Positions 43,390 to 51,525 are shown, counted from the stretch's first letter. The stretch is DNA of 51,551 nucleotides from Thiogranum sp. (GCA_030148775.1 JASBST010000033.1:1-51551); one strand, 5' to 3'. Numbers and translations are program-made. Notes: generated by a model not told the origin, from the sequence alone.

Positions 43390-44043
43390 ATGATCAGAGA
43401 CGAGTTTTATGCCGATCCGACTCTGTTCGATCACTGGCGCGACGGGATCGCCATCCGGCTGGAACAGCAGGCTGCCAGGTTGCGTCCCTACGCCTGGGTG
43501 CTGGCGTTCGCGCTACCGGCCGTACTGCTGGGGGCGATATCCCTGGTTGAATTCGTGGCTTTTCTCCACAGTCTGTCACAGGGGTCCCACGCCGCCTGGA
43601 ACCAGATATTTGCCGATGTGATAACCCTGGCCGCCGCCCTGGTTGCCATGCGCTTGCTGTTGCAGCGCGCTTTGGAAGCTTGGCCCGCGGTGCAACCTCT
43701 GCCGCATCGGCTGGGCGCAGTGGCGAAACACTTGGGTTTGCGCTTACCGCGTATCGAACGGCGCACTGTGGAACGGCGCGGTACGGAACGCTGCAGTACG
43801 GAACGGCGCGCCGGGTCGGACTCCAACGCTTCTTTCCGCGAGCGGCAGGCGTTGATGGCGTTTTTCTCCGGCGTCAAAGCCGCCGGGGTGAATGTCAGGA
43901 TCGCGCGTGCCCTGCTGAAAGCCGGGATTCGCTCGCCGCGGCAGCTGCAGCAGGCCAGCGACCGTCAGCTTGCGGCCATTCATGGGGTCGGCGTGGCCAC
44001 AGTGCGCAAGCTGCGACGGCAGTTTCCGGCCGACGCCAACTAG
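43390..44043 (+). CDS. Membrane protein with ERR repeats and a helix-hairpin-helix end
   Basis: A 217-residue protein I cannot name. Two membrane segments lie at about 30-55 (YAWVLAFALPAVLLGAISLVEF) and 75-95 (IFADVITLAAALVAMRLLLQR). Residues 123-142 are four copies of a five-residue unit (ERRTV, ERRGT, ERCST, ERRAG), encoded by exact 15-base tandem units. The C-terminal 60 residues, ARALLKAGIRSPRQLQQASDRQLAAIHGVGVATVRKLRR, form a helix-hairpin-helix pair of DNA-binding type. AGCGAAGG precedes ATG 43390. The end overlaps the convergent cupin gene by four bases. Confidence 0.72.
   Translation: MIRDEFYADPTLFDHWRDGIAIRLEQQAARLRPYAWVLAFALPAVLLGAISLVEFVAFLHSLSQGSHAAWNQIFADVITLAAALVAMRLLLQRALEAWPAVQPLPHRLGAVAKHLGLRLPRIERRTVERRGTERCSTERRAGSDSNASFRERQALMAFFSGVKAAGVNVRIARALLKAGIRSPRQLQQASDRQLAAIHGVGVATVRKLRRQFPADAN
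43756..43815 (+). repeat. Four tandem 15-base units inside the membrane/HhH gene
   Basis: Units start at 43756, 43771, 43786 and 43801, each beginning GAACG, with GAACGGCGC shared by three of them. The unit length keeps the frame and gives a highly basic pentapeptide repeat. Copy number could vary by slippage. Confidence 0.75.
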
Positions 44044-44414
44044 TCGTCGGGGTCGAGCGCGCGATAGTTGCCTATGTCGAAACGCGGACTGCAAATGGCG
44101 TAAAACACCAGATCGTTGCCGCCGTCGTTGAGGATGCGCTGCTTCACCCCCGGCGGAATCAATACCAGATCGCCGGGGCCGACCCTGGTTGGCGGTACCG
44201 CGCCGACTTCCACCACGCCCGTTCCCGCGGTCACCAGATAGCGTTCGACAGTGCCCTCCAGGCAATGCCAACGGGTTTGCCGGCCGGGCGGGACACGGGC
44301 GCGGGCGACCGATACCCGGGTGTCGTCCGGCTGATTGCCGATTTCCTGAATATGACAACCTTCCTCGAACCAGTATTCCTGTGTAGACTGGCTGTGGGTG
44401 ATTTTTGCGCGCAT
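44040..44414 (-). CDS. Single-domain cupin protein
   Basis: A 124-residue cupin. [44 protein letters not shown] gives the first metal motif region, with the HxH element reduced to RWHCLE-type spacing, and GVVEVG then [31 protein letters not shown] gives the second. It probably acts as a mannose-6-phosphate-isomerase-like or sensor cupin; substrate unknown. The start fits cupin relatives. Its ATG faces a VOC gene on the other strand with no room between if that gene starts at its first ATG. Confidence 0.85.
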   Translation of the reverse strand: MRAKITHSQSTQEYWFEEGCHIQEIGNQPDDTRVSVARARVPPGRQTRWHCLEGTVERYLVTAGTGVVEVGAVPPTRVGPGDLVLIPPGVKQRILNDGGNDLVFYAICSPRFDIGNYRALDPDD

Positions 44415-44457
44415 GGACGATAATGGCAGTGATATTCCAGATTCAATGGTACCGCAA

Positions 44458-44889
44458 ATGACACCGGAGATTCCCCCGTTCCATCTGGCTTTCCCGGTGA
44501 CCGACCTGGAGGCGACGCGACGTTTCTTCGTCGATCTTTTGGGCTGTCGTACCGGTCGCGAGGACCGGCGCTGGATCGATTTCGACCTTCACGGACATCA
44601 GTTGACCGCCCATCTGTGTGAACAGATGCCATCGTTGGGCACCAACCGGGTGGATGGAAAAGAAATTCCTGTCATGCACTTCGGGTTGATACTCGACTGG
44701 GGGCGATGGCAGGACACAGCGGCGGCGCTGCGCGCGGCCGGTGCCGACTTCCTGCTTGAGCCGCAGATCCGCTTCCGCGGACAGCCTGGCGAGCAGGCGA
44801 CCCTGTTTTTGCGCGATCCCAGTGGCAACGGTATCGAGTTGAAAGCGTTCCGCAGCCGCAGGCAACTGTTCGCAACCGCCGCTGAGTAA
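44458..44889 (+). CDS. VOC-superfamily protein
   Basis: A 143-residue VOC domain: [28 protein letters not shown] then [17 protein letters not shown], and [42 protein letters not shown]. Metal ligands likely are His from FHLAF, His from MHFG and Glu from IELKAF. Three starts are possible (44413, 44446, 44458). The first overlaps the divergent cupin start by two bases and leaves no room for promoters, so ATG 44458, right at the domain, is preferred. The metallo-hydrolase gene follows 13 bases after the stop. Confidence 0.85.
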   Translation: MTPEIPPFHLAFPVTDLEATRRFFVDLLGCRTGREDRRWIDFDLHGHQLTAHLCEQMPSLGTNRVDGKEIPVMHFGLILDWGRWQDTAAALRAAGADFLLEPQIRFRGQPGEQATLFLRDPSGNGIELKAFRSRRQLFATAAE

Positions 44890-44902
44890 GGAGACCCGGG
44901 AC

Positions 44903-45613
44903 ATGTCAGATTCAGCCCCCTACGCGATCCATTCCCTGGAGCTGGGTCCGATGGAGAACTTCATTTACTTGATCGAGGATCGCGCCAGCGGCCGCGCGGC
45001 GGTGGTCGATCCGGCCTGGGATGTGGCCGCGATTGTGCGGCTGGCCGCCGATCACGGGGTACGCATCAGCGATATTCTGCTCACCCACAGCCATCACGAC
45101 CATATCAATGGCGTGGAGGCTTTGCTGCGACAACAGGATGCGCAATTGCATTTGTTGAAAAAAGAAGCGCGCTTTTGGGGAGCATACCTCGACCTCCCCA
45201 CCCTGCATCACGGCGGCGACCGTATCCTTGTGGGAGAGACGGAGATCGAGGTGCTGCATACGCCTGGCCATACCCCGGGTTCGGCCTGTTATCGGATCGG
45301 CGATCATCTGATCACCGGGGACACGCTGTTCGTATACGGCTGTGGCCGTTGCGACCTGCGTGGCGGCGATCCGGAACAGATGTTTCACACGCTCAACGAT
45401 ATGCGACAAAAACTACCGTCGCAGACGCTCATACTGCCGGGGCACAATTATGCGCAGCAGCCTACCTCCACGCTGAGCGAGCAGATCGAGGGCAACCCCT
45501 TCCTGCATTTCGACGATCTGCAGCGTTTCACGCACTACCGAATGCTTTATCACGACCGGCATCGCCATGGACCGTACGGGCCGGTGTGCAAAGGCGACGA
45601 GATGCCGGCATGA
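44903..45613 (+). CDS. MBL-fold hydrolase (glyoxalase II-like)
   Basis: A 236-residue enzyme. THSHHDH at 61-67 (H62, H64, D66, H67), HTPGHTPGSACYRIGDHLITGDTLF and ILPGHNYAQQ provide the two-metal site. YGCGRCDLRGGDPEQM resembles the glyoxalase II/ETHE1 group rather than beta-lactamases. SD AAGGAG (44888-44893) is nine bases before the ATG. Placement after a VOC gene would fit a glyoxalase I/II-like pair, but that is inference only. The stop is followed by a tiny open frame and then mug. Confidence 0.88.
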   Translation: MSDSAPYAIHSLELGPMENFIYLIEDRASGRAAVVDPAWDVAAIVRLAADHGVRISDILLTHSHHDHINGVEALLRQQDAQLHLLKKEARFWGAYLDLPTLHHGGDRILVGETEIEVLHTPGHTPGSACYRIGDHLITGDTLFVYGCGRCDLRGGDPEQMFHTLNDMRQKLPSQTLILPGHNYAQQPTSTLSEQIEGNPFLHFDDLQRFTHYRMLYHDRHRHGPYGPVCKGDEMPA

Positions 45614-45639
45614 TTGCGCCGAGGAGCGCCGGCCGCTGA
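45610..45639 (+). other. Nine-codon frame bridging the hydrolase and mug
   Basis: ATG 45610 overlaps the hydrolase stop (ATGA) and encodes MIAPRSAGR before TGA at 45637-45639, which overlaps the CTG proposed as the mug start. The GAGGAG that would serve mug (45621-45626) lies within it. It could couple mug translation to the upstream gene; it may also be chance. Confidence 0.3.
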
Positions 45640-46178
45640 ATACGTTGCCCGATTACCTGGCGCCGGGTCTGCGCGTATTGTCCGTCGGGTTGAATCCCTC
45701 GCTTCCCTCCGTCGCCGCCGGTTACTATTTCGCCAATCCGCGCAACCGCTTCTGGCCGGCGTTGAACGGCAGCCGGCTGTTGACGCAACCGGTGCGGCCC
45801 GGGCGCGCCGCGATGGATTATCTGTTTACGCACTATCGTTTCGGGTTTACCGACCTGGTCAAACGGCCTACACGGGGAAGCGCGCAATTACGCGCCGGTG
45901 ACTATCGTACCGGCGCGCAGCGGTTACAGACCCTGATCGAACGTGACCAACCGGCTTATGCCTGGTTTCACGGCAAGGTGGCTTTCAAACAGTTTCTCAG
46001 GCATACCGGCCAACCAGCGGACCAGGTCCCGTGGGGGTGGCAGCCGGTGTCGGTCGCCGCCACCCGGTTTTTCGTCACGCCAAATTCCAGTCCGGCCAAT
46101 GCCGTGTATTCATTGCCGCAACTGATCGAATGGTATGACGTCCTCGCCGATCGGCTGCTTCTGTCGGACAGGCTCTAG
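45636..46178 (+). CDS. mug: Mismatch-specific uracil/thymine-DNA glycosylase (Mug)
   Basis: Removes uracil or ethenocytosine opposite guanine. The 180-residue protein has LAPGLRVLSVGLNPSLPSVAAGYYFANPRNRFWP (motif 1, GLNPS) and the later FFVTPNSSPANAVYS (motif 2, NSS), with the intercalating loop between. Homology begins at about PDYLAPG. No ATG or GTG lies in the right place. CTG 45636 is nine bases after GAGGAG (45621-45626), and TTG 45645 is the alternative at 18 bases. An ATG at 45567 would overlap the previous gene deeply and is unlikely. Confidence 0.88.
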   Translation: MNTLPDYLAPGLRVLSVGLNPSLPSVAAGYYFANPRNRFWPALNGSRLLTQPVRPGRAAMDYLFTHYRFGFTDLVKRPTRGSAQLRAGDYRTGAQRLQTLIERDQPAYAWFHGKVAFKQFLRHTGQPADQVPWGWQPVSVAATRFFVTPNSSPANAVYSLPQLIEWYDVLADRLLLSDRL

Positions 46179-46236
46179 TCGCTGCTTGCAGCCGCCAATG
46201 CTGGCGTCGGATTCCCTCGCACCGCCATGCTAGCGG

Positions 46237-46266
46237 TTGACAGCGCCAGACCGGCTGTAGGACACT
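46237..46266 (+). promoter_or_regulatory. Possible promoter of the EamA-gene leader
   Basis: A perfect TTGACA (46237-46242) is followed 15 bases on by TAGGAC (46258-46263), or 18 bases on by GACACT, so the -10 is weak. Transcription from here would give a leader that contains the 33-codon frame and the terminator before the EamA gene. Confidence 0.3.
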
Positions 46267-46276
46267 CGGGAACATC

Positions 46277-46378
46277 ATGAAGCTTTACGCCCGTACCCTT
46301 TCTTTCTGCTTCGCGTCAGTCGCGCACAAACGCGTCTGGCTGCGTCGCGCCGCCTGTGGCCTGGAGGAAACCGGTTAG
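46277..46378 (+). CDS. Possible leader peptide upstream of the EamA transporter
   Basis: A 33-codon frame starting MKLYARTLSFCFASVAHKRV and ending GLEETG before TAG. GGGA lies five bases before the ATG. It has no homology I know. It ends 24 bases before a strong terminator hairpin, and bases 46354-46362 within its last codons can pair with one arm of that hairpin. That layout is typical of leader peptides in attenuation, but the codons show no obvious run of a single amino acid, so this is only a candidate. Confidence 0.35.
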   Translation: MKLYARTLSFCFASVAHKRVWLRRAACGLEETG

Positions 46379-46401
46379 ATTTAACGTATTCCGTGTATTT
46401 C

Positions 46402-46437
46402 AAAAGGCCGCAGACCGTCAGGACTGCGGCCTTTTTT
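46402..46437 (+). terminator. Strong intrinsic terminator 29 bases before the EamA gene
   Basis: AAAAGGCCGCAG (46402-46413) and CTGCGGCCTTTT (46424-46435) form a 12-bp stem with a ten-base loop, ending in six T residues (46432-46437). It is the best terminator in the window. The EamA ATG at 46466 is only 28 bases past it, leaving no room for a separate promoter. A competing pairing of 46354-46362 with 46405-46413 (nine pairs including one G-U) would prevent it forming. Confidence 0.85.
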
Positions 46438-46465
46438 ATTTCTATCAGTTGTTTGAGGCGACATC

Positions 46466-47350
46466 ATGTCGATACCAGCCGCGTTTGCGGGAGTCATACT
46501 TATCTGGTCCACCACGCCGCTGGCCATACAATGGAGCAGCGAAGGGGGAGGATTCCTGTTTGGCGTCACCGCGCGGATGATCCTGGGGCTGGTGTTCTGT
46601 CTGCTGGCCATTCGCATCGGTGGCGTCGAAATGCCCTGGCATGCCAAAGCGCGCGCTACCTATCTCGCCGCCGGGCTGGCGATTTATGGCGCCATGGGAC
46701 TGGTGTATTGGGCGGCACAATACGTCCCGTCCGGCTGGATCGCCGTGCTTTTCGGGCTCTCGCCGCTGCTGACCAGCGTGTTTTCCGCCTTCTGGCTCAC
46801 TGAGCAACGGCTTTCGCTGCGAGGGCTGGCGGGCCTGGTGCTGGGTGTTTTCGGTCTGGCGGTGATTTTTTCCGGCAGTGTGGCCGTCGGCCCTCACGTA
46901 GGCGCCGGGGTGGCGGCGGTATTGGTGTCCGCGCTCCTGCACGCCGCCAGCGCGGTGTGGGTCAAACGGCTGGCAACGGGCCTGCCGGCCCTGGCGGTGA
47001 CCGGCGGCGGTTTGAGTGTGGCGGTGCCGGCGTTCGTTTTAACCTGGTTTTTGTTCGACGGCAGCTGGCCGACGCACCTGCCCGAGCGTGCGCGCTTCGC
47101 CATCACCTATCTGGCGCTGTTCGGTTCGGTGTTGGGTCTTTTCTGGTACTACTATTTACTGGGTCGGGTGTCGGTCGTGAAGGTGAATCTGATCACCCTG
47201 GTCACGCCGGTCACCGCGCTGATGCTGGGCCACTGGCTCAACGGCGAGCAACTCCTGCCCAGCGTGTGGCTGGGCACCGGCCTGATCCTGGGCGGCCTGG
47301 CGCTGCACCAATGGGATTTACGTATCTCGCTGGGCGGCGGAGATCGGTAA
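46466..47350 (+). CDS. EamA/DMT-family transporter
   Basis: A 294-residue membrane protein with ten predicted segments in two EamA repeats. FAGVILIWSTTPLAIQWSS at the start and VTARMILGLVFCLLAIR in repeat one; AALGLLGA-type segments VAAVLVSALLHAASAVWVKR and ALFGSVLGLFWYYYLLGRVSVVKVNLITLVTPVTALMLGHWLNGE in repeat two. Substrate is unknown; this family exports amino acids and other metabolites. GAGG at 46455-46458 is the likely ribosome-binding site. It lies directly behind a terminator, so expression may depend on antitermination. Confidence 0.9.
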   Translation: MSIPAAFAGVILIWSTTPLAIQWSSEGGGFLFGVTARMILGLVFCLLAIRIGGVEMPWHAKARATYLAAGLAIYGAMGLVYWAAQYVPSGWIAVLFGLSPLLTSVFSAFWLTEQRLSLRGLAGLVLGVFGLAVIFSGSVAVGPHVGAGVAAVLVSALLHAASAVWVKRLATGLPALAVTGGGLSVAVPAFVLTWFLFDGSWPTHLPERARFAITYLALFGSVLGLFWYYYLLGRVSVVKVNLITLVTPVTALMLGHWLNGEQLLPSVWLGTGLILGGLALHQWDLRISLGGGDR

Positions 47351-47420
47351 TCATACTGACGGTCGGGATTGTCGTCAGCGGCCGGAGACGATCAGGTGAG
47401 CGGTGTGAAGCGGAGCGGAT

Positions 47421-47978
47421 ATGACGATGCGGACGATTCTGCGCTACTGGGGTTCGCTGGCGTTCGCGCTATTGGCCGGGTGTCAGGCGACGCCTCCAGG
47501 GAAGGGCTTTTACAGCAGCCCGCTCGTGCCGGGGGACGAGGTGCGGGTGTTGCGGGTGCTGGCGGTGCCGGCCGGTCACGCGCGCGTGTATTTACAACGG
47601 GGCAGGGTGACATCCTATGCCGGCGCCGATCAGTATGCGCCGTTTTGCTATTTCCGCCTGCGCGATCCGCGACAATGGGAGCAGCGCGTGCCACCGGGGT
47701 CGTTCCGGGTGGAGAAAGTCTGGTTGGAGCAGACGGAGGTCAATCTGGGAACGCCGTTGCGGCGGGTGGCGGCTCTCGGGGCGGATTCGGACGGTATTTT
47801 GATGGCCGCCTGGCAGTTCCACCTCCGCCTTGTCGCCGCCGGCCGGCCGCGGATGATGCTGGTCTGTTCCGGTGCGTTCGATGCACCCGCGCGAATGGCC
47901 CCCGTCAGTTTGTCGCAGATGCGCGCAGCGTTGGGCGACTATGCGACGCTTGAGGCGTCTACGGCGCCGGATCGCTGA
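47421..47978 (+). CDS. Hypothetical lipoprotein
   Basis: A 185-residue protein with a lipoprotein signal: LRYWGSLAFALLAGC, the lipobox LAGC giving the acylated cysteine. After it comes PGDEVRVLRVLAVPAGHARVYLQRGRVTSYAGADQYAPFCYFRLRDP and GSFRVEKVWLEQTEVNL, a beta-rich pattern. I do not recognise the family. Its end overlaps a convergent gene by 20 bases. Confidence 0.72.
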   Translation: MTMRTILRYWGSLAFALLAGCQATPPGKGFYSSPLVPGDEVRVLRVLAVPAGHARVYLQRGRVTSYAGADQYAPFCYFRLRDPRQWEQRVPPGSFRVEKVWLEQTEVNLGTPLRRVAALGADSDGILMAAWQFHLRLVAAGRPRMMLVCSGAFDAPARMAPVSLSQMRAALGDYATLEASTAPDR

Positions 47979-48360
47979 ATTTCTGCCAACCGCCTTTTTT
48001 GCCCGGCGCCAGATTCTGTCGGTCCGCGTAGAGTAGCGATACCATTTCCGCCACCGCGGTGGAAAAGCTGGTGGTCGGGTTGGCGGCGCAATAGCCTTCC
48101 AGACAGTTGAGGAGGTACGCCAATCCTTTGTCGCCGAGAATATTGTAGGTATTGGCCGCCGCGTTGTTGACCGCGCTGAAATACCCCAGCAGCCAGTGTC
48201 GGTACCAGTCGCGTGTGCCGTCGCTGCGCTCGCCAGCGACCAGGTAGGTCGCGCAGTCCTCCGCGCCGACGCCGAAAACCGCGTACTGCCCATCGATATC
48301 CCGCGCCAGCGCGCCAGAGGCGAGACAAAAGCCGGCGAACAGGCAAAACAAAACTTTCAT
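47959..48360 (-). CDS. Small secreted protein resembling the Rap1a/Tai immunity fold
   Basis: A 133-residue protein with a signal peptide (KVLFCLFAGFCLASGALA). The mature part, EDCATYLVAGERSDGT, WYRHWLLGYFSAVNNA, GLAYLLNCLEGYCAANPTTSFSTAVAEMVSLLY, has three or four helices with cysteines in AEDC, LLNC and EGYC, like the helical Rap1a/Tai proteins that protect against type VI amidase toxins. No toxin or VgrG gene is nearby, so the function is open; a stress-related HdeA-like role is another option. Confidence 0.6.
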   Translation of the reverse strand: MKVLFCLFAGFCLASGALARDIDGQYAVFGVGAEDCATYLVAGERSDGTRDWYRHWLLGYFSAVNNAAANTYNILGDKGLAYLLNCLEGYCAANPTTSFSTAVAEMVSLLYADRQNLAPGKKGGWQKFSDPAP

Positions 48361-48500
48361 AGTCGAATCCGTTACTGTCTTGAGGCTATCGGCTGCGGGG
48401 GGCACCCGCTTGAACCGGTGGTGGCGGATGCCTGAGGCGCACGGTGGTGATTGGCGCGACGCAGTGAGACAATAACGACGGACGCGCGGTGCGGAGTGCC

Positions 48501-49355
48501 ATGCCAGACTATAGCGACACGCTGATCAGCGCGGAAGTTTGCGAGCGCCACTACCGGTCGCCCCAGTGGCTTGTCGTCGACTGCCGCTTCGATCTGTCCG
48601 AACCCGAGTGGGGGCGACAGGTATATCTGGAAAGCCATATTCCGGGTGCCGTCTATGCCCATTTGGATCTCGACCTTTCCAGTCGACCCGGGCCGGAAAG
48701 CGGGCGTCATCCGCTGCCGGACTGGCGTCTGTTTGCGGAGCGACTGGGGCGCTGGGGACTGCATCCCACCACCCAGGTGCTGGTCTATGACCAGGGCAGT
48801 GGCGCCTTCGCCGCCCGGCTTTGGTGGTTGTTGCGCGCGGTCGGGCACCGGCGGGTGGCTGTTCTCGACGGTGGTTGGGCGGCGTGGCAGTCGCTGGGCG
48901 GCGCGCACAGCGACCGACTGGCGCCAGAGCACGCGGGTCACGTCGAACTCGGCGCGGGCAGTGGCTGGATGACTGTGCGCGACATCGAGGACAATCTTGC
49001 CAGCCGGCAGTTCCTCCTGGTCGACGCGCGCAGTCATGAACGTTTCTGCGGCGAGAATGAACCGATAGACCCGGTCGCCGGTCACATCCCCGGCGCAGTC
49101 AACTTTCCCCTGCAAAACAATCTCTCGTCCAACGGACGTTTTCTGTGCGTCGACGAGCTTCGGAATCGCTGGTTGGCACGCTTGGACGGGGTGTCGCCGG
49201 ACGACGTCGTGCACATGTGCGGATCCGGCGTCACCGCCTGCCATAACTTGCTTGCCATGGAGGCGGCGGGATTGCAGGGTTCGCGGCTTTATGCCGGCTC
49301 CTGGAGCGAGTGGATTCGCGATGCCGCGCGTCCGGTAGCAACTGGCCCGACCTGA
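48501..49355 (+). CDS. Two-domain sulfurtransferase (thiosulfate/3-mercaptopyruvate type)
   Basis: A 284-residue protein with two rhodanese domains. The first has VVDCRFDLSEPEWGRQVYLESHIPGAVYA and DQGSGAFAARLWWLL, which lacks a cysteine and is inactive, as is normal. The second has LLVDARSHERFCGENEP, VAGHIPGAVNFPLQNN and the active loop CGSGVTACHN with C240. The loop composition (CGSGVTA) fits SseA-type 3-mercaptopyruvate sulfurtransferases. SD CGGAG precedes the ATG. It likely supplies sulfane sulfur and fits the sulfur theme of the window. Confidence 0.92.
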   Translation: MPDYSDTLISAEVCERHYRSPQWLVVDCRFDLSEPEWGRQVYLESHIPGAVYAHLDLDLSSRPGPESGRHPLPDWRLFAERLGRWGLHPTTQVLVYDQGSGAFAARLWWLLRAVGHRRVAVLDGGWAAWQSLGGAHSDRLAPEHAGHVELGAGSGWMTVRDIEDNLASRQFLLVDARSHERFCGENEPIDPVAGHIPGAVNFPLQNNLSSNGRFLCVDELRNRWLARLDGVSPDDVVHMCGSGVTACHNLLAMEAAGLQGSRLYAGSWSEWIRDAARPVATGPT

Positions 49356-49397
49356 ACTATACTCAGAATTGAGAATCGTAGTCAGGAGGGGATTGTC

Positions 49398-49868
49398 ATG
49401 TCCATCGCCAGTCGAGTCTCCGAGTATCTTGCCGAGCAGGACGCCGATTTCGACATTCTGCGTCATCCGCATTCCTCCACCAGCCTCGAATCGGCCCAAC
49501 TGGCCCATGTGCCCGGCGACTGTATCGCCAAATCCGTGGTCCTCGGGGATGAGCGCGGTTATCTGCTGGCAGTGCTGCCGGCCAGTTGCCGGGTGGATCT
49601 GGGCGAGTTGCACCGCCAGACCAACCGCAACCTGGGCCTGGTCACAGAGCATGAATTAGGCGCCTTGTTCGAGGACTGCGAGCCCGGCGCGGTGCCGCCG
49701 TTTGGCAACGTCTATGACCTGGACACCATTGTCGACGAGAGCCTGGTCGAACAGTCGGATATCTACTTCGAGGCCGGTGACCACGAAAGCCTGGTTCATG
49801 TCAGCGCGGAGACGTTCGAAGCGCTGTTGGCCGACGCCCGCCACTCGGAGTTCATCCGTCACCACTGA
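49398..49868 (+). CDS. YbaK/EbsC-type aminoacyl-tRNA deacylase
   Basis: A 156-residue protein with the YbaK/ProX fold. The N-terminal part has DADFDILRHPHSSTSLESAQLAHVP, then GDCIAKSVVLGDERGYLLAVLPASCRVDL with the conserved Lys, and EPGAVPPFGN in the pocket, followed by FEAGDHESLVHVSAETFEALL. The group hydrolyses misacylated tRNAs such as Cys- or Ala-tRNAPro; the precise substrate cannot be read from sequence. AGGAGG lies before the ATG. Confidence 0.88.
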   Translation: MSIASRVSEYLAEQDADFDILRHPHSSTSLESAQLAHVPGDCIAKSVVLGDERGYLLAVLPASCRVDLGELHRQTNRNLGLVTEHELGALFEDCEPGAVPPFGNVYDLDTIVDESLVEQSDIYFEAGDHESLVHVSAETFEALLADARHSEFIRHH

Positions 49869-49884
49869 CGGACGTGACGAGGTC

Positions 49885-51219
49885 TCAGGGCTTGACTGGC
49901 GTGCGCCCGATTGAATAGTAGGTGAAGCCCTGCTTGACGAGGAATCCCGGGTCGTAAAGATTGCGCCCGTCGAATATCACCGGGGCTTTGAGGCTGTCGC
50001 GAATGCGCTCGAAATCGGGGCTGCGAAACTGGCTCCACTCGGTGATCACGGCCAGCGCGTCGGCGCCCACGAGCGCGCTTTCCGGGGAGTCGCACAAGGT
50101 TAGATCGTCGCGCTCACCGTAGATGCGTGCCGTTTCCTCGCCGGCCTCGGGGTCGAAGGCGCGTACGTTGGCACCTTGTTCCCACAGCGCCTCCATCAAC
50201 ACGCGACTCGAAGCCTCGCGCATATCGTCGGTATTGGGTTTGAACGCGAGCCCCCACAAGGCGAAGGTTTTGCCTTTAAGCTCGCCGTTGTAGTGGACGC
50301 GGATCTTTTCGAACAGTTTTTGCTTTTGGCGATAATTCACCGCTTCGACCGCGTGCAGCAATTCCGCCTGATAGCCATTGGCCCGCGCGGTTTGTTCCAG
50401 CGCGCGAACGTCTTTGGGAAAACAGGAGCCGCCGTAGCCGGCGCCGGGATAAATGAACTGATAACCGATGCGCGGATCGGAGCCGATGCCGATGCGCACT
50501 TGTTCGATGTCGGCGCCAAGCCGTTCGGCGATGTTCGACAACTCGTTCATGAAGCTGATTTTGGTCGCCAGTAGCGAATTGGCGGCGTATTTGGTCAGCT
50601 CGGCCGAGCGGATGTCCATTGCCAGAATCCGTTCGTGGTTGCGGTTGAACGGGGTGTAGAGCGCGCGCAGCAGTTCCGTAGTGCGTGGATTGTCGGTGCC
50701 GACGATGACGCGGTCGGGGCGCATGAAGTCCTCGATAGCCGCGCCTTCTTTGAGGAATTCCGGATTCGAGACAACGTCGAAGTCGATTGACGCGCCGCGC
50801 TGCTGAAGGGTTTCCCGGATCTGTTCCCGTACGCGGTCGGCGGTACCGACCGGAACCGTCGATTTGTTGACGATGATGCGGTAATCGCTGATGTGTTGTC
50901 CGATGGAACGCGCCACCGCCAGCACGTGCTGAAGATCGGCCGAGCCGTCTTCGTCGGGAGGTGTGCCGACCGCAATGAACTGGAACAGTCCGTGCGCCAC
51001 CCCCTCCTGCGGGCTGAGGGTGAATTTAAGCCGGCCGGCGGCCTGATTGGCGACCAGCATTTCGCTCAGACCGGGTTCGAAAATCGGGCTTTCGCCCTTG
51101 TTTAGCTTCTCAATTTTGGCGGGATCGATATCCACGCAAAGGACATCGTTGCCCACCTGGGCGAGGCAGGCGCCGGTGACGAGGCCGACGTAACCGGACC
51201 CATAAATTGTGACTTTCAT
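49885..51219 (-). CDS. ugd: UDP-glucose 6-dehydrogenase
   Basis: Oxidises UDP-glucose to UDP-glucuronate for polysaccharide synthesis. The 444-residue protein has the NAD fold [14 protein letters not shown] (7-20), [32 protein letters not shown], the central [15 protein letters not shown] and the catalytic Cys266 in [10 protein letters not shown], and finally [13 protein letters not shown] with the second nucleotide part. CGGAGA precedes the ATG. No polysaccharide genes are beside it within the window. It is on the minus strand, divergent from the tRNA-Tyr gene. Confidence 0.96.
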   Translation of the reverse strand: MKVTIYGSGYVGLVTGACLAQVGNDVLCVDIDPAKIEKLNKGESPIFEPGLSEMLVANQAAGRLKFTLSPQEGVAHGLFQFIAVGTPPDEDGSADLQHVLAVARSIGQHISDYRIIVNKSTVPVGTADRVREQIRETLQQRGASIDFDVVSNPEFLKEGAAIEDFMRPDRVIVGTDNPRTTELLRALYTPFNRNHERILAMDIRSAELTKYAANSLLATKISFMNELSNIAERLGADIEQVRIGIGSDPRIGYQFIYPGAGYGGSCFPKDVRALEQTARANGYQAELLHAVEAVNYRQKQKLFEKIRVHYNGELKGKTFALWGLAFKPNTDDMREASSRVLMEALWEQGANVRAFDPEAGEETARIYGERDDLTLCDSPESALVGADALAVITEWSQFRSPDFERIRDSLKAPVIFDGRNLYDPGFLVKQGFTYYSIGRTPVKP

Positions 51220-51395
51220 TTAATTCTCCGAAAGATTTTACGGTTTTTGCTTTTATGCGCTTGCAATCCGGTCGGTTCGGCAGGAGATCGGGCACATTAA
51301 GACGCGCTGATATTACCATCTGCCCCGGTCCGGCGGAAATTAGCTCTATCGGCACAAGGTTACAGATTTATTAAGGAAAAATCGCCGGGCTGGAG

Positions 51396-51424
51396 TTGAC
51401 AGGCGTACCCGCCCCGATCACAAT
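51396..51424 (+). promoter_or_regulatory. Promoter of the tRNA-Tyr gene
   Basis: A perfect TTGACA (51396-51401) with a 17-base spacer and CACAAT (51419-51424) as the -10. GC-rich sequence follows the -10, as in stringently controlled stable-RNA promoters. It ends 16 bases before the mature tRNA start, consistent with the tRNA being first in its transcript. Confidence 0.65.
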
Positions 51425-51440
51425 ACGCGGCTTGCGTTTC

Positions 51441-51525
51441 GGAGGGGTTCCCGAGTGGCCAAAGGGATCAGACTGTAAATCTGACGGCTCAGCCTTCGGA
51501 GGTTCGAATCCTCCCCCCTCCACCA
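51441..51525 (+). tRNA. tRNA-Tyr (anticodon GTA)
   Basis: An 85-base tRNA with encoded CCA. The acceptor stem pairs GGAGGGG (51441-51447) with CCCCTCC (51515-51521), discriminator A51522, then CCA (51523-51525). The anticodon stem TCAGA/TCTGA closes a loop with GTA at 51475-51477. The T-arm GGTTCGAATCC is standard, and the long variable arm is the class II feature expected for tyrosine. The window ends 26 bases later, so any linked tRNA genes are not visible. Confidence 0.97.

Noticed and set aside
43756-43815. Short CRISPR-like array
   Set aside because: Units are 15 bases, directly adjacent with no spacers, in frame within a protein gene, so it is a coding tandem repeat.
44413-44457. Longer N-terminus of the VOC protein from ATG 44413
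   Set aside because: That start overlaps the divergent cupin start by two bases and adds residues without similarity to VOC domains.
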